Origin: Sphingorhabdus sp.
GTDB taxonomy: Bacteria > Pseudomonadota > Alphaproteobacteria > Sphingomonadales > Sphingomonadaceae
Direction: 5' to 3'
Length of the DNA: 64,000 nt
Assembly (NCBI GenBank): GCA_028279555.1
Contig: JANQNO010000009.1
Location: 92,839-156,838 of the forward strand
Shown here: positions 25,366-34,634 of the stretch, in pieces
Position numbering within the stretch: the first letter of the stretch is position 1
How the letters are laid out: each line of letters opens with the position of its first letter
Position numbers and translations under genes: made by a program
The notes under the pieces: generated by a model
What the model saw: only the letters and a program-made list of their open reading frames with translations
What the model was told of the DNA's origin: nothing
Databases searched by the model: none

Positions 25366-27120
25366 ATGAAAAATCTGGTGAAGCGGGAATTCACCCGGGG
25401 GTCGCAGTTGCCGGAAACGGCATTGCATCAGGTATCACAGAACCTGGCCGACGCGGGTTACGGCGAACGGGCGGACTATGCCTGGATCGATTCGCTGCCC
25501 ATTGCTGCATCGATCTTCTGCCAGTCGGGTGGCCAGGTCGAACAGCTGGCGGCCAATGCGAAATTTCACGAAATCCCGTTTACCGAAGACGAGGGCGCGC
25601 TTGCGCTTTCCAGCCTTGCGGAGCGCGTAAAATGGATGCGCGAGCATGGTCAGGACAGCCATTTCGAATGCTGGAATTCTGCGGACCCGATCAACCGCCG
25701 CCAGTTTGAAATCAATATTGGCCGTTTTGGGGCAGGTGGCGACCTGTTCCTGCTGACCATGGTCGACCGCACGGCAGAGGCAATGAGCAGGATCAATCTA
25801 AGGAAAGAGATGCTCAGCGACAGCCTCACCGGCTTTTTCAACCGCACCGGCTTCGAAGAGGAAGTCGAGCGGCTGATCGAGGAAGATGCACAGCAGGAAA
25901 ATGCAGCCAGCAAATTTGCCATGCTGATTATCGATCTCGCGCGTTTCAGCAGGATCAACGAGTCGGTTGGGGCGCTCGCCGGCGACGAGCTGATTATCAC
26001 GATTGCGCGGCGGCTCAACGCGCGCATCCGCGGAAAAGAAATCCTTGGGCGGCTGGGCGGAAATGAGTTCGTTCTTTTTGTCAGGCTGCATGAAGAAAAC
26101 ACCGATATTCTGGGGAACATTGCCCAGCGGCTGGTCGAAGCTTTCGATGAGCCCTGCCGGCTATCCGATCTCGAAATAAAAATGGAATGTGCTGTCGGTG
26201 CCGCAGTCGGAGACGCCGGTAAAGTCGATCCCATGGATGTGCTGCGCAAGGCGCAGGTTGCCCTCAAACGGGCAAAAAAGAGCAAGAGATTCGAGCTATA
26301 TAGCCAGGATGAGGACGTCACGGCCAGGCATCGCTTCTCGATCGAAACCGATTTGCGCCGCGCCTTGCAGCGCGACGAACTGGAATTGCATTATCAGCCG
26401 CTGATCGATCTGGAAAGCGGCCGGCTGAGCGGATTCGAGGCGCTTGCCCGCTGGCAGCATCCCGATCATGGTTTTGTGTCGCCGATGGATTTTATTCCGG
26501 TTGCCGAGGAGAGCGGCCTGATCGTTCCGCTCGGGCGCTGGGCGATGCAAAAGGCGGCAATGACGCTGGCAGACTGGGACGCCCAGTCTGGCGAGAGCCT
26601 TCCGCTCAGAATTTCAATCAACATGTCGGCCGTTCAGATGCAACATGACGACATTCCGCATGCTGTCGAAGAGGCAGTGCGCGGATCGAAAATCAGTGGC
26701 AGCAGGATCACGCTGGAGTTGACCGAAAGCGCGCTGATCAGCGATCCGGAGGGCGCGAAAAAGACGCTGGATGCCTTGAAAGACCTGAATATCAATCTGG
26801 CGATGGACGATTTCGGAACCGGTTATTCCAACCTCGCTTACTTGCAGAAACTTCCCATCGACGTGCTCAAGATCGACCGCAGCTTTGTCACCGACATGAT
26901 CGAAGACCGCGACAAGACAGCGATCGTGCGCACTATATTGTCGCTGGCTGAAGCCATGGGAATGCGCACCACGGCAGAGGGTATCGAGACGCTGGAGCTC
27001 TCCAACATTCTCAAAAGGCTGGGCTGCTCGGTCGGGCAGGGCTACTATTTTGCCAAGCCGCTGAATGCCTCCGATGCGCTGGCCTATGTCGAGGCGGACC
27101 GCGCCTCCCTGACCAGCTGA
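25366..27120 (+). CDS. Cytoplasmic EAL phosphodiesterase with degenerate GGDEF domain
   Basis: 584 residues from ATG 25366 (a TTG at 25357 is less likely). No membrane segment is seen. A PAS-like N-terminal region (about residues 35-145) is followed by a GGDEF domain whose signature is RLGGNEF: the metal-binding Asp is Asn, so cyclase activity is doubtful. The EAL domain is complete: FEALARWQH, NMSAVQM, ELTESAL, DDFGTGYSN, LKIDRSF, TAEGIE. It is probably a c-di-GMP phosphodiesterase, perhaps GTP-regulated through the GGDEF fold. Its 3' end overlaps the convergent cca gene by 37 bases. Confidence 0.92.
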   Translation: MKNLVKREFTRGSQLPETALHQVSQNLADAGYGERADYAWIDSLPIAASIFCQSGGQVEQLAANAKFHEIPFTEDEGALALSSLAERVKWMREHGQDSHFECWNSADPINRRQFEINIGRFGAGGDLFLLTMVDRTAEAMSRINLRKEMLSDSLTGFFNRTGFEEEVERLIEEDAQQENAASKFAMLIIDLARFSRINESVGALAGDELIITIARRLNARIRGKEILGRLGGNEFVLFVRLHEENTDILGNIAQRLVEAFDEPCRLSDLEIKMECAVGAAVGDAGKVDPMDVLRKAQVALKRAKKSKRFELYSQDEDVTARHRFSIETDLRRALQRDELELHYQPLIDLESGRLSGFEALARWQHPDHGFVSPMDFIPVAEESGLIVPLGRWAMQKAAMTLADWDAQSGESLPLRISINMSAVQMQHDDIPHAVEEAVRGSKISGSRITLELTESALISDPEGAKKTLDALKDLNINLAMDDFGTGYSNLAYLQKLPIDVLKIDRSFVTDMIEDRDKTAIVRTILSLAEAMGMRTTAEGIETLELSNILKRLGCSVGQGYYFAKPLNASDALAYVEADRASLTS

Positions 27121-28301
27121 GCTGCAATTTCGCGCAGCCTTTCATCGCCCGGAAAATCTTCGTCAATCCAGCGCTGCTGAATCTTTTCCAGCATCCTTCC
27201 GACATCGGGTCCAGGCGCATAACCGAGCTCGATCAGGTCGGAGCCCCGGAAACTGAATCTCGGCGGATCCCAGCCCTCCAGCTGCGACAGGATATCCGCA
27301 AGCTCCGAATTGTCCGCGAAGACGCGCGCAGCCACCTGCGCGCGGTCGATCCCGCGGCGAAAGGCAAATTCCCGAATATTATTTGGAGTCAATTCACCCT
27401 CGGGCAGACAGCCCATGATCATTTTTAGTCCGCGATTCCATATCCGCAGTCGTTTTCCTACAGTCCAGATTACCTCGCGCTCAGGCGGCAGCAGCGACAA
27501 ATAGCGTGACCAAAATGGGCGATACCATCCAAACTGTTTCTCGCGGCTAATCAGCCGGTCGATACGAGCGGCAGCATCGGGCGTAATTTCGGGCATGAAG
27601 GCAGCAAAGATGCCTTTTTCGACCATCAGCCGGATGGCAAGCGATGGATCATCCGCTTCCAGCAGCAAGGTAAATTCGCTGCCGATGCGTTCGCGTGACA
27701 GCGACTTCAGGCTATTGGCTGCCGCGCCGCATGCCGCCAGGGCATCGGCGTCCGGCTTGGACCCGGCAAACCGGGCGAAGAAACGAAAATAACGCAATAT
27801 GCGCAAATGATCTTCGGCGATCCGCTGCGCCGCATCACCGATGAAGCGTATGCGGCGCGCCTCCAAATCTTCCAGCCCGCCGACAGAATCGAATATCTCG
27901 CCGCCTCTGATGTCAGCATAAAGCGCGTTGATGGTAAAATCCCTGCGCTCGGCATCTTCGCGCCAGTCATCGGAAAATGCGACCGTCGCGCGCCGTCCGT
28001 CGGTGGCGATATCGCGGCGATAGGTGGTGATCTCGAAATTCTGCCCATCGGCCACGGCCGTGATTGTGCCATGATCGATTCCCGTCGGAATGGCTTTCAG
28101 ACTGGCCTGCTCGATCCGCTCCATGACCGTTGCCGGCTCCAGCGGCGTGGCCAGATCGACATCGCGAACCTCCAGCCCGAGCAGGCTGTCACGCACCACG
28201 CCGCCAACCGCAAAGGGGGCCGCTTCGTTTACGGTCAACGCGTCGAGGATTGCCTGCAATCCCGGTGCCTTGCGCCATTCCATGTCCGGCAAATATGTCA
28301 T
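27084..28301 (-). CDS. cca: CCA-adding enzyme / poly(A) polymerase family nucleotidyltransferase
   Basis: 405 residues from ATG 28301, which overlaps the Nudix stop (ATGA). Class II nucleotidyltransferase: FAVGGVVRDSLLGLEVRDVDLAT gives the GG and DxD metal motifs, followed by TYRRD, the EDAERRDFTINAL segment and ARRIRFIGDAAQRIAEDHLRILRYFRFFARF. It builds or repairs the 3' CCA of tRNA. Last gene of the DUF1285-Nudix-cca operon; the stop lies inside the convergent GGDEF-EAL gene. Confidence 0.92.
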   Translation of the reverse strand: MTYLPDMEWRKAPGLQAILDALTVNEAAPFAVGGVVRDSLLGLEVRDVDLATPLEPATVMERIEQASLKAIPTGIDHGTITAVADGQNFEITTYRRDIATDGRRATVAFSDDWREDAERRDFTINALYADIRGGEIFDSVGGLEDLEARRIRFIGDAAQRIAEDHLRILRYFRFFARFAGSKPDADALAACGAAANSLKSLSRERIGSEFTLLLEADDPSLAIRLMVEKGIFAAFMPEITPDAAARIDRLISREKQFGWYRPFWSRYLSLLPPEREVIWTVGKRLRIWNRGLKMIMGCLPEGELTPNNIREFAFRRGIDRAQVAARVFADNSELADILSQLEGWDPPRFSFRGSDLIELGYAPGPDVGRMLEKIQQRWIDEDFPGDERLREIAAQLVREARSAST

Positions 28302-28879
28302 AGCTGCTCCACCCGGCGCACCAGATTGGCGATGATGCCCGCCGTCACGCCCCAAATGCGCCTGTCTTGCCATTGCATATCATAATATTGCCGGTTTTGA
28401 CCCTGCCAGACGGCTTGGCGTTTTTTCGCATTGGATGGTTCAAGCAGGAAGTCGAGCGGGACTTCGAACCAGTCCTGCACTTCACCGGGCGCGGGGACCA
28501 GATCGAGATCGGGCGGTATCAGGCCGACGATGGGTGCAATCGCAAATCCGCTACCCGAATAGTAAGTGTCAGCTGCGCCGATGATCTCTACCTTTTGGGG
28601 CGGCAAGGCGAGTTCTTCCTCTGCTTCGCGCAATGCCGCGGCAACAGCATCGGTATCTTCATCGTCGATCTTGCCCCCGGGAAAGGCAACCTGACCGGGA
28701 TGGCTGTTCAGCCATTCCGGCCTCTGGGTCAAAATGACACCGGGCTGCGCGCGCCGCGTGATGGGGATCAGGACGGCAGCGTCGCGGTGGCCATCGCTGC
28801 CGGAAATATGCCGCTCATCTTCGACCTCGATTTCGCCAGGCGCATTGAGGGCTGCTATCAGTCTTTCGAGTAGGGTCAT
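28298..28879 (-). CDS. Nudix hydrolase, CoA pyrophosphatase-like
   Basis: 193 residues from ATG 28879, overlapping the DUF1285 stop (ATGA). The Nudix box is FPGGKIDDEDTDAVAAALREAEEEL, with the extended spacing seen in the YeaB/NudL CoA pyrophosphatases, and the preceding LTQRPEWLNSHPGQVAFPGG is the UPF0035 signature. Predicted to cleave CoA or related dinucleotides. It lies between DUF1285 and cca with four-base overlaps, so the three are a coupled operon. Confidence 0.9.
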   Translation of the reverse strand: MTLLERLIAALNAPGEIEVEDERHISGSDGHRDAAVLIPITRRAQPGVILTQRPEWLNSHPGQVAFPGGKIDDEDTDAVAAALREAEEELALPPQKVEIIGAADTYYSGSGFAIAPIVGLIPPDLDLVPAPGEVQDWFEVPLDFLLEPSNAKKRQAVWQGQNRQYYDMQWQDRRIWGVTAGIIANLVRRVEQL

Positions 28880-29442
28880 GCGGCTGCTACCAGCGAGAAT
28901 TGCGCGCCGCCGCTCCACAGCGCAGGCGCATCTGGGGCTTCTGCCAGTGCCAGTTCGGCAAGCTCATAGAATACCGGCCTAGCCAGCTTTGCCCACAGCC
29001 TGCCGCGCACTTGGAGATAGGGAAGGGCAGCCTCGCCCTTGCCGCGCATTTCTAGGGGGTGATCCGGTCCTGCCATAACAATGTCATCGCTGTTCAGGCG
29101 GAAGGCGAGCTGGCGCTGCTTTCCCTTGCCATCGCTGGTCATCTCGACCGCGATGAATGGCGCATCCTCCACTTCGATAGATAACCGATATTGGGGTGTT
29201 ACCAGCCAGTAGCTGCCATTGTCTTCGCGCCGGAGCAGGGACGAAAAGGCGCGGATCATCGCAGGCCGCGTGATTTCGCCGCCCCGATGATACCACCTGC
29301 CGTCAGCGGCTATGCGCATCTCGCTATCGCCGGTTTTGTCCGGTTGCCACTGCTCGACGGGCGGCAGTTCGCGCTGCCTGACCAGTTCGGCGATTTCCGA
29401 AAGATCGAGGCCGTCAAGATCGGGGGGAACGGTGTAGGGCAT
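28876..29442 (-). CDS. DUF1285 family protein
   Basis: 188 residues from ATG 29442. It has no signal peptide or membrane segment. Sequence such as DGRWYHRGGEITRPAMIRAFSSLLRREDNGSYWLVTPQYRLSIEVEDAPFIAV matches the DUF1285 family, whose role is unknown. It leads the operon with the Nudix and cca genes, starting 38 bases after the GNAT gene stop. Confidence 0.85.
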   Translation of the reverse strand: MPYTVPPDLDGLDLSEIAELVRQRELPPVEQWQPDKTGDSEMRIAADGRWYHRGGEITRPAMIRAFSSLLRREDNGSYWLVTPQYRLSIEVEDAPFIAVEMTSDGKGKQRQLAFRLNSDDIVMAGPDHPLEMRGKGEAALPYLQVRGRLWAKLARPVFYELAELALAEAPDAPALWSGGAQFSLVAAA

Positions 29443-29480
29443 GGCAAGCCGATAGGCCGCGCTGGAGAAATTGCAAAGGC

Positions 29481-29987
29481 TCAATTCTGGATGTCGGGGC
29501 CGATCATGCCTTGCGCGGGGAGCGGATATTCCGCTGGATTGCGCAGGAGGAGCCTGCTCCGCTCGACAGGCCCGGGCAGCTCCCACCCACCTGTATTGTC
29601 GGCTGAAAAGCCGAAGCGCCCGTAATATTCGACATCGCCGATCATGAGCATGGGAGGATTCCCGATTTCCAGCGCTGTAGTCAGCATCTGCTGCATGAGT
29701 AAATGGCCAAACCCTTGCCTTTGATAGTCAGGATGAACCGCAACCGGCCCCACCATGACCAGCGGCATTTCTTCGCCTTTTTTGGGGCGGATACGGATCG
29801 GCCAGCATTGGAGCGAACCGAGCAATTCTTCATCCTCGATCAAGCCAAAGGACAGTTCCGGGATGCTCTCCGTACCCGTGCGCACCGCGTAGGCTGTCCT
29901 TGATTTGCGTTCGATACCGAAGGCAGCGTCGAGCAATCGCTCGACCGCAGCGACATCGATGGTCGAAAGAGCTCTTAGATCCGGCAT
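29481..29987 (-). CDS. GNAT family N-acetyltransferase
   Basis: 168 residues of a single GNAT fold. The acetyl-CoA loop is in AVHPDYQRQGFGHLLMQQML, and GDVEYYGRFGF is typical of YhbS-like acetyltransferases. The substrate cannot be told. It lies two bases after the MFS permease stop on the same strand. Confidence 0.88.
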   Translation of the reverse strand: MPDLRALSTIDVAAVERLLDAAFGIERKSRTAYAVRTGTESIPELSFGLIEDEELLGSLQCWPIRIRPKKGEEMPLVMVGPVAVHPDYQRQGFGHLLMQQMLTTALEIGNPPMLMIGDVEYYGRFGFSADNTGGWELPGPVERSRLLLRNPAEYPLPAQGMIGPDIQN

Positions 29988-29989
29988 AT

Positions 29990-31225
29990 TCAGGCGCGCT
30001 GGGCTTCTTCCTTCGCCTTGGGCAGCATGACGAGGATAAGCAGCGTCACCAAGGCGATAGCGATAGCGACCAGGAAAGTCGCGCCCGGGAAGTAGACCGG
30101 ATTGCTGTCAGACGTATAATATGCCAGCACATTGTTGAACACCAATTGGGCGATGAGCAGTGACAAGGCGGCCATACTGCCGTTGAGGCCCTGCAATTCT
30201 CCCTGCTGGTTGGCCGGTGTGCGCCGCGACATCATTGCATTGAGCGATGGCATCACCATGCCTTGCAGACCGGTGAGGACCGTCACCAGCAGGGCAATGG
30301 CTCCATTGGTGATGAATGCCATTCCGGCAAAGCCCAGTATACCGACGCATATTCCGAAGATGGCGGTGCGCCTTTCGCCAAACCGTTTCACCATACGGCC
30401 GATGACGAAGGCCTGCACGATTGCCATCGAGATACCGACAATCGTAAGCGAGACGCCCACCATTTTTGCGTCCCATCCGAATTGCGCCTGCGCGAAGAAG
30501 GACCAGCTTGCCGGGTATATCTGGGTCGCACACATCCAGAGAAAATAGACCAGCGCGATCGGCAGGAGTGCCGGAATCTTGCCTAGACTGGCAAGCGCCC
30601 CCATTGGATTGGCGCGCGGCAGGCTAAACTCCCGTCGGTCGTCGTCGCGCATGGTTTCGGGAAAAACAAAATAGCCATAGAGGCAGTTGGCGAGCGCCAG
30701 ACCGCCGGCAACGAAAAACGGCAGCCGCGTGCCAAAATCGGCAAGCAGACCGCCCATCGCAGGCCCGACGATAAAGCCTATACCAAAGGCTGCGCCCACT
30801 TTTCCAAAGCTCGCGGCGCGTTCTTCACCCTCTGTCATATCTGCCATGGCTGCATTCGCCGGCCCGAAGATCGCGCCCAGCCCGCCGGCCAGTCCGCGCC
30901 CGATAAACAGCCAGATAATCGAGGGTGCGAAACCCATCAGCAGAAAATCCAGCCCGAAGAAAAACAGCGAAAAGAGGAAAATGGGGCGTCGTCCGAACCG
31001 ATCGCCCAGATTGCCAACCAGCGGCCCGCACAGAAACTGGAAAATCGAATAGGTTGCGCCGATCCATGCACCCATTTGCGCCGCTTCCGACAGGCTGATG
31101 CCTTCCAGTTCCATGATCAGGTCGGGCAGGGCCGGCATGATGATGCCAAAACCCACCGAGTAAATGAACACGGTCAGCAGAATGAAACCTTGTGCACGTT
31201 TCTGCTTGTCGGCCAAATCGCTCAT
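29990..31225 (-). CDS. MFS permease, TetA-like (DHA1 family)
   Basis: 411 residues from ATG 31225 (a TTG at 31234 is possible). Twelve membrane segments. The first half has the MFS motif A GNLGDRFGRRPIFLFS, and GFGIIMPALPDLI and GPAMGGLL resemble tetracycline-type drug/H+ antiporters. Substrate unknown; similarity to TetA does not prove tetracycline export. Probably co-transcribed with the GNAT gene. Confidence 0.88.
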   Translation of the reverse strand: MSDLADKQKRAQGFILLTVFIYSVGFGIIMPALPDLIMELEGISLSEAAQMGAWIGATYSIFQFLCGPLVGNLGDRFGRRPIFLFSLFFFGLDFLLMGFAPSIIWLFIGRGLAGGLGAIFGPANAAMADMTEGEERAASFGKVGAAFGIGFIVGPAMGGLLADFGTRLPFFVAGGLALANCLYGYFVFPETMRDDDRREFSLPRANPMGALASLGKIPALLPIALVYFLWMCATQIYPASWSFFAQAQFGWDAKMVGVSLTIVGISMAIVQAFVIGRMVKRFGERRTAIFGICVGILGFAGMAFITNGAIALLVTVLTGLQGMVMPSLNAMMSRRTPANQQGELQGLNGSMAALSLLIAQLVFNNVLAYYTSDSNPVYFPGATFLVAIAIALVTLLILVMLPKAKEEAQRA

Positions 31226-31344
31226 TGCCGCCAAATGTCAGCGCAGGTGATTTTTGTCCATGCGAAATTCGGGTGAATGAGAGAAATTGTCTTGTGCAGT
31301 CAATTGGTATAGCGAGGCTGCAAACTACTCAGAGGGCATTGGCA

Positions 31345-32205
31345 ATGAATGACGAAGTCGAAAAAGGCGAAGCTGCAAAAGCGGCCGGGGTGACAGAGCC
31401 GGCGGCCGCGAAAGCCGAAGTCACGAAGCTGGAGAGCCGGGACTGGATTGGCTGGGCCATTTTCGCTGGTGGAGCCGGGGCGATCCTTTGGGGATTATTC
31501 TCCGCAATAGGCGCTGGTTGGGGCCTGTGGGGCTGGCGCAGCGGTTTTACCGGTGTTACCTGGTCGTTCTTTCTGTCGCTCGCTATAGTCCTCCTAAGCC
31601 TTGTTTACTGGTGGTGGCAGCGCCGCAAAAACTATCGCGGTAACCGGCTGTTGCAGCTGGCCGGGCTGGCCTTTGCGCTTGTCTATGCAGGCTGGATTAC
31701 AAGCTATATTTTCAAGGCGCGCAGCGTGCCGGCGATCCATGACATTTCCACGGATCTCGCCGATCCGCCGCAATTCCGCGCGCTCGAACTGCGCAAGGAT
31801 AATTGGGACAATATACCCGGTGAGGATGATGCCGATATGCGCGGTCTCAACCCGCAGCAACGCTGGCGTCGCCTGCATCAGGAGGCCTATGGCGACATTC
31901 GCACCGTCCGGGTGGAGCAGCCGGTTGCGCAGGTGCTTGAAAAAGCCGAGCGTCTGGCCGAGGGTCGCGGTTGGGACATCGCCAGCATCAGACCGTCCGA
32001 AGGCCGTATTGAGGCGACCGCCACGACATCGCTATTCCGCTTCAAGGATGATGTTGTCGTCCGGGTGCGGCCGACCGAGAATGGCAATGGCAGCATCGTC
32101 GATATGCGCTCGGTCAGCCGCGTGGGACAGAGCGACATTGGAGCAAATGCGGAGCGCGTGCGCAGCTTCCTCGCCGATTTATCGGGGACGGTTACGACCA
32201 GCTGA
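31345..32205 (+). CDS. Membrane protein with DUF1499 domain
   Basis: 286 residues from ATG 31345 (GGGCATTGGCA upstream is a poor ribosome site). The N-terminal ~25 residues are Ala/Glu/Lys-rich, then three membrane segments (about residues 38-60, 70-90 and 101-118). A C-terminal domain with YGDIRTVRVEQPVAQVLEKAERLAEGRGW and FRFKDDVVVRVRP matches DUF1499, unknown function. The DUF1295 gene follows after 27 bases. Confidence 0.8.
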   Translation: MNDEVEKGEAAKAAGVTEPAAAKAEVTKLESRDWIGWAIFAGGAGAILWGLFSAIGAGWGLWGWRSGFTGVTWSFFLSLAIVLLSLVYWWWQRRKNYRGNRLLQLAGLAFALVYAGWITSYIFKARSVPAIHDISTDLADPPQFRALELRKDNWDNIPGEDDADMRGLNPQQRWRRLHQEAYGDIRTVRVEQPVAQVLEKAERLAEGRGWDIASIRPSEGRIEATATTSLFRFKDDVVVRVRPTENGNGSIVDMRSVSRVGQSDIGANAERVRSFLADLSGTVTTS

Positions 32206-32232
32206 GCCGCCTCCGGCAAAGAGGAAAGTGGA

Positions 32233-33099
32233 ATGGCAAAGCAGCTATCCGTAATTCTGGTCGCAACGCTGGTCGGGCTGTCGATTGCCTGGGCTGGCGG
32301 GCAAGGCGGCGCAGCGGCAAGCAGCGGCCTCTCCGTTTTTCTCCTCTGCGGGTTTGTTGCCTATGCGGTGAATTGGGCAGCCTTTCTGCCGGCCAATGCG
32401 CTCAAGACCGAGAAATTCTATGATTTGACCGGCTCGCTCACTTACCTTTCGGTGATTGCAGTTGCCTGCCTGCTTTCGGGCAAGCTCGATACGCGCGCGC
32501 TTATTGTCGCTGCGATGGTGGCGGTCTGGGCGCTTCGCCTCGGCAGCTTTCTTTTCCGCCGGATCAGCGCGGATGGGAAGGATGACCGTTTCGACAAGAT
32601 CAAGAATGCCCCTTTGCGCTTCCTCGTTGCCTGGACGCTGCAAGGCACCTGGGTGATCCTGACCGCTGCCAGCGCTTTGGCAATCATCATCAATGAGACC
32701 CGGCTTCCGCTAGGCGCATTTGCCTATGTTGGGATTGCCATTTGGGCCGCCGGATTTGCCATCGAGGTGATTGCCGACAATCAGAAATCAGCCTTCAAGA
32801 AAGACCCGGCCAATCAGGGTAAGTTCATCGATAGCGGCCTTTGGGCCTGGTCGCGCCACCCCAACTATTTTGGCGAAATCATGCTGTGGACGGGCATCAC
32901 GATCATGTCACTCCCGCTATTGTCGGGATGGCAGTGGGCAACCTTGATATCGCCGATATTCGTCACTTTCCTGCTGACGCGGGTCAGCGGCATTCCGATG
33001 CTGGAGGCCAAAGCGGAGACAAAATGGGGCGATGATGCGGACTATCGCCGCTACCGCGACAATACGCCAGCGCTCATCCCGATGCCGCCGAAGGGTTGA
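32233..33099 (+). CDS. DUF1295 / steroid 5-alpha-reductase-like membrane protein
   Basis: 288 residues, seven or so membrane segments. The C-terminal signature SRHPNYFGEIMLWTG and the final DYRRYRDNTPALIP are characteristic of the DUF1295 family, related to steroid 5-alpha reductases and isoprenylcysteine methyltransferases. Substrate unknown. It is preceded by AGAGGAAAGTGG, a good ribosome site, and follows the DUF1499 gene. Confidence 0.87.
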   Translation: MAKQLSVILVATLVGLSIAWAGGQGGAAASSGLSVFLLCGFVAYAVNWAAFLPANALKTEKFYDLTGSLTYLSVIAVACLLSGKLDTRALIVAAMVAVWALRLGSFLFRRISADGKDDRFDKIKNAPLRFLVAWTLQGTWVILTAASALAIIINETRLPLGAFAYVGIAIWAAGFAIEVIADNQKSAFKKDPANQGKFIDSGLWAWSRHPNYFGEIMLWTGITIMSLPLLSGWQWATLISPIFVTFLLTRVSGIPMLEAKAETKWGDDADYRRYRDNTPALIPMPPKG

Positions 33100-33251
33100 T
33101 ACGTCCGCTCTGGGCGCAAAGGAGGGCGCTTGAGATTCGCTGCTGCTGTCCGCGCCCGGGCCAAACTGCCAACATTGCGCCACGCACCATGCCAATCTCG
33201 ACAATGACCCCCGGCGGATGTAAAACCGGCTAAAGGACGGGGAGAGAGCTT

Positions 33252-34604
33252 ATGTCATGCTTTCGTGAGAAATTGATCTTGGTTTTAGCTACATTGGCAT
33301 TGGCGGCGTGCGGTGGCGATACCGATGAATCCGGGGTTAAGATAACAGATACTGCAAATGCAGCGCAGGAGGCAGCTTCCGGCAAAAACAGCTCTGATGC
33401 AGACACCAACGACATCGATCTCAATCCTGAGGGCGAACCGATCGATTATCTGACATATGGGGCCGGTGCTTTCCCCATTCGGTTTGATCGAGACAATCAG
33501 GGGACGGCCGCGGCTGCGGTGCTGGACGGACGGCTCGCATACGCAAACGTCGCGAGGAGTCCGACCGGGCCTGAACAGCCCATAACAATCACCGTCGAAT
33601 TGCCCGCAGAGACCCGGTTTGCTCAGTTTGGTGTTCCTCCTATGTCGAATTTTGGCTGTTGCAGGGGCACCCATATAAACACTGTCACCGTGGAAGGTTC
33701 GAACCGATCGCCTGATGAAGGCTATGTGAAACTGGCAAGCTTCGAGGTCAAATCCGGTGTCTATGACAAGAAACAACTGTTCTCCGCTAACCAGCAAGTG
33801 GCCGTGCGATGGCTGCGCATTACGCTGGAAGGTCGTCAGGTCCCCGATCCCGACGATTATCGGGGCACGACATTCATCGATCTTTTCGGCTATGGCAAGC
33901 AGGCTCCCGTCCAGACGCGTGCAGACCAATTTACGGGCCGCTGGCTAACTGGCGGCGGTGGCAGCGGCGCAAATGCCAATCGTGTCGAACTGATCCAGGA
34001 AGGCGCGCTTGTCACCGGCTGCGGTATTGGAGGTGGTGCCACTTTCACCATTTCTGGTGGCGTTGAGAATGGCCTGCTGAAATATGTGGTGGATAGCGAT
34101 ACCGTGCCCGTAGTCGCGGTAATCAATTCCGAAGACCAGCTATCCGGTGCGATGATCGGTCGATCATACAGCCGTTTGATCGGCGAACCCGGCGGCGCGC
34201 CGACAAGCTGCACGCCAGGCAAAGAGCCACCGCCGAACCCTGTCAGCACAGCGCTCGACCAATGCCGCGCTGCGATCGTCTATGGCATCAATTTCGATGT
34301 GGATTCCGATGCCATCCGGCAAGATGCCGAACCGGCGTTGAAGCAGATTCTTCAGGCTCTCACTGATCGCCCGACCATGAATGTCGTTATCGAGGGGCAC
34401 ACCGATTCCGATGCCTCCGACCAGTATAATCTCGACTTGTCCCAAAGACGGGCGAAATCGGTTGTGGCATGGCTTGTCGGCAAAGGCGTCAACGCAAACA
34501 ATATTTCCGCGGTAGGCAAAGGGGAGGCAGAGCCCATCGCCAACAATGAAACTGTCGCAGGCAAGGCTTCCAACCGGCGCGTAGAGGTCGAACCAAGCTG
34601 CTAG
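33252..34604 (+). CDS. OmpA-domain lipoprotein with an N-terminal beta-sandwich-like region
   Basis: 450 residues with a lipoprotein signal ending LALAAC (C20). Residues ~55-220 contain a beta-rich region with ARSPTGPEQPITITVELP, WLRITLEG and FIDLFGYGKQ, reminiscent of discoidin (F5/8 C) domains; a Gly-rich region follows; the C-terminal ~120 residues are an OmpA/Pal domain with NFDVDSDAI, EGHTDSDASDQYNLDLSQRRA and SNRRVEV, which binds peptidoglycan. It likely links the outer membrane to the wall. The TAG stop lies in a small palindrome (34602-34617). Confidence 0.85.
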   Translation: MSCFREKLILVLATLALAACGGDTDESGVKITDTANAAQEAASGKNSSDADTNDIDLNPEGEPIDYLTYGAGAFPIRFDRDNQGTAAAAVLDGRLAYANVARSPTGPEQPITITVELPAETRFAQFGVPPMSNFGCCRGTHINTVTVEGSNRSPDEGYVKLASFEVKSGVYDKKQLFSANQQVAVRWLRITLEGRQVPDPDDYRGTTFIDLFGYGKQAPVQTRADQFTGRWLTGGGGSGANANRVELIQEGALVTGCGIGGGATFTISGGVENGLLKYVVDSDTVPVVAVINSEDQLSGAMIGRSYSRLIGEPGGAPTSCTPGKEPPPNPVSTALDQCRAAIVYGINFDVDSDAIRQDAEPALKQILQALTDRPTMNVVIEGHTDSDASDQYNLDLSQRRAKSVVAWLVGKGVNANNISAVGKGEAEPIANNETVAGKASNRRVEVEPSC

Positions 34605-34617
34605 GGTCCTGACCCTA
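34602..34617. repeat. Palindrome family D, copy D1
   Basis: TAGGGTC-CT-GACCCTA, perfect 7-bp arms. It includes the stop codon of the OmpA-like gene. A related core, GGGTCAGGACCC, is at 63874-63885 beside the prmA start. Confidence 0.55.
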
Positions 34618-34634
34618 ACCTTCGCCCGAGGTGA

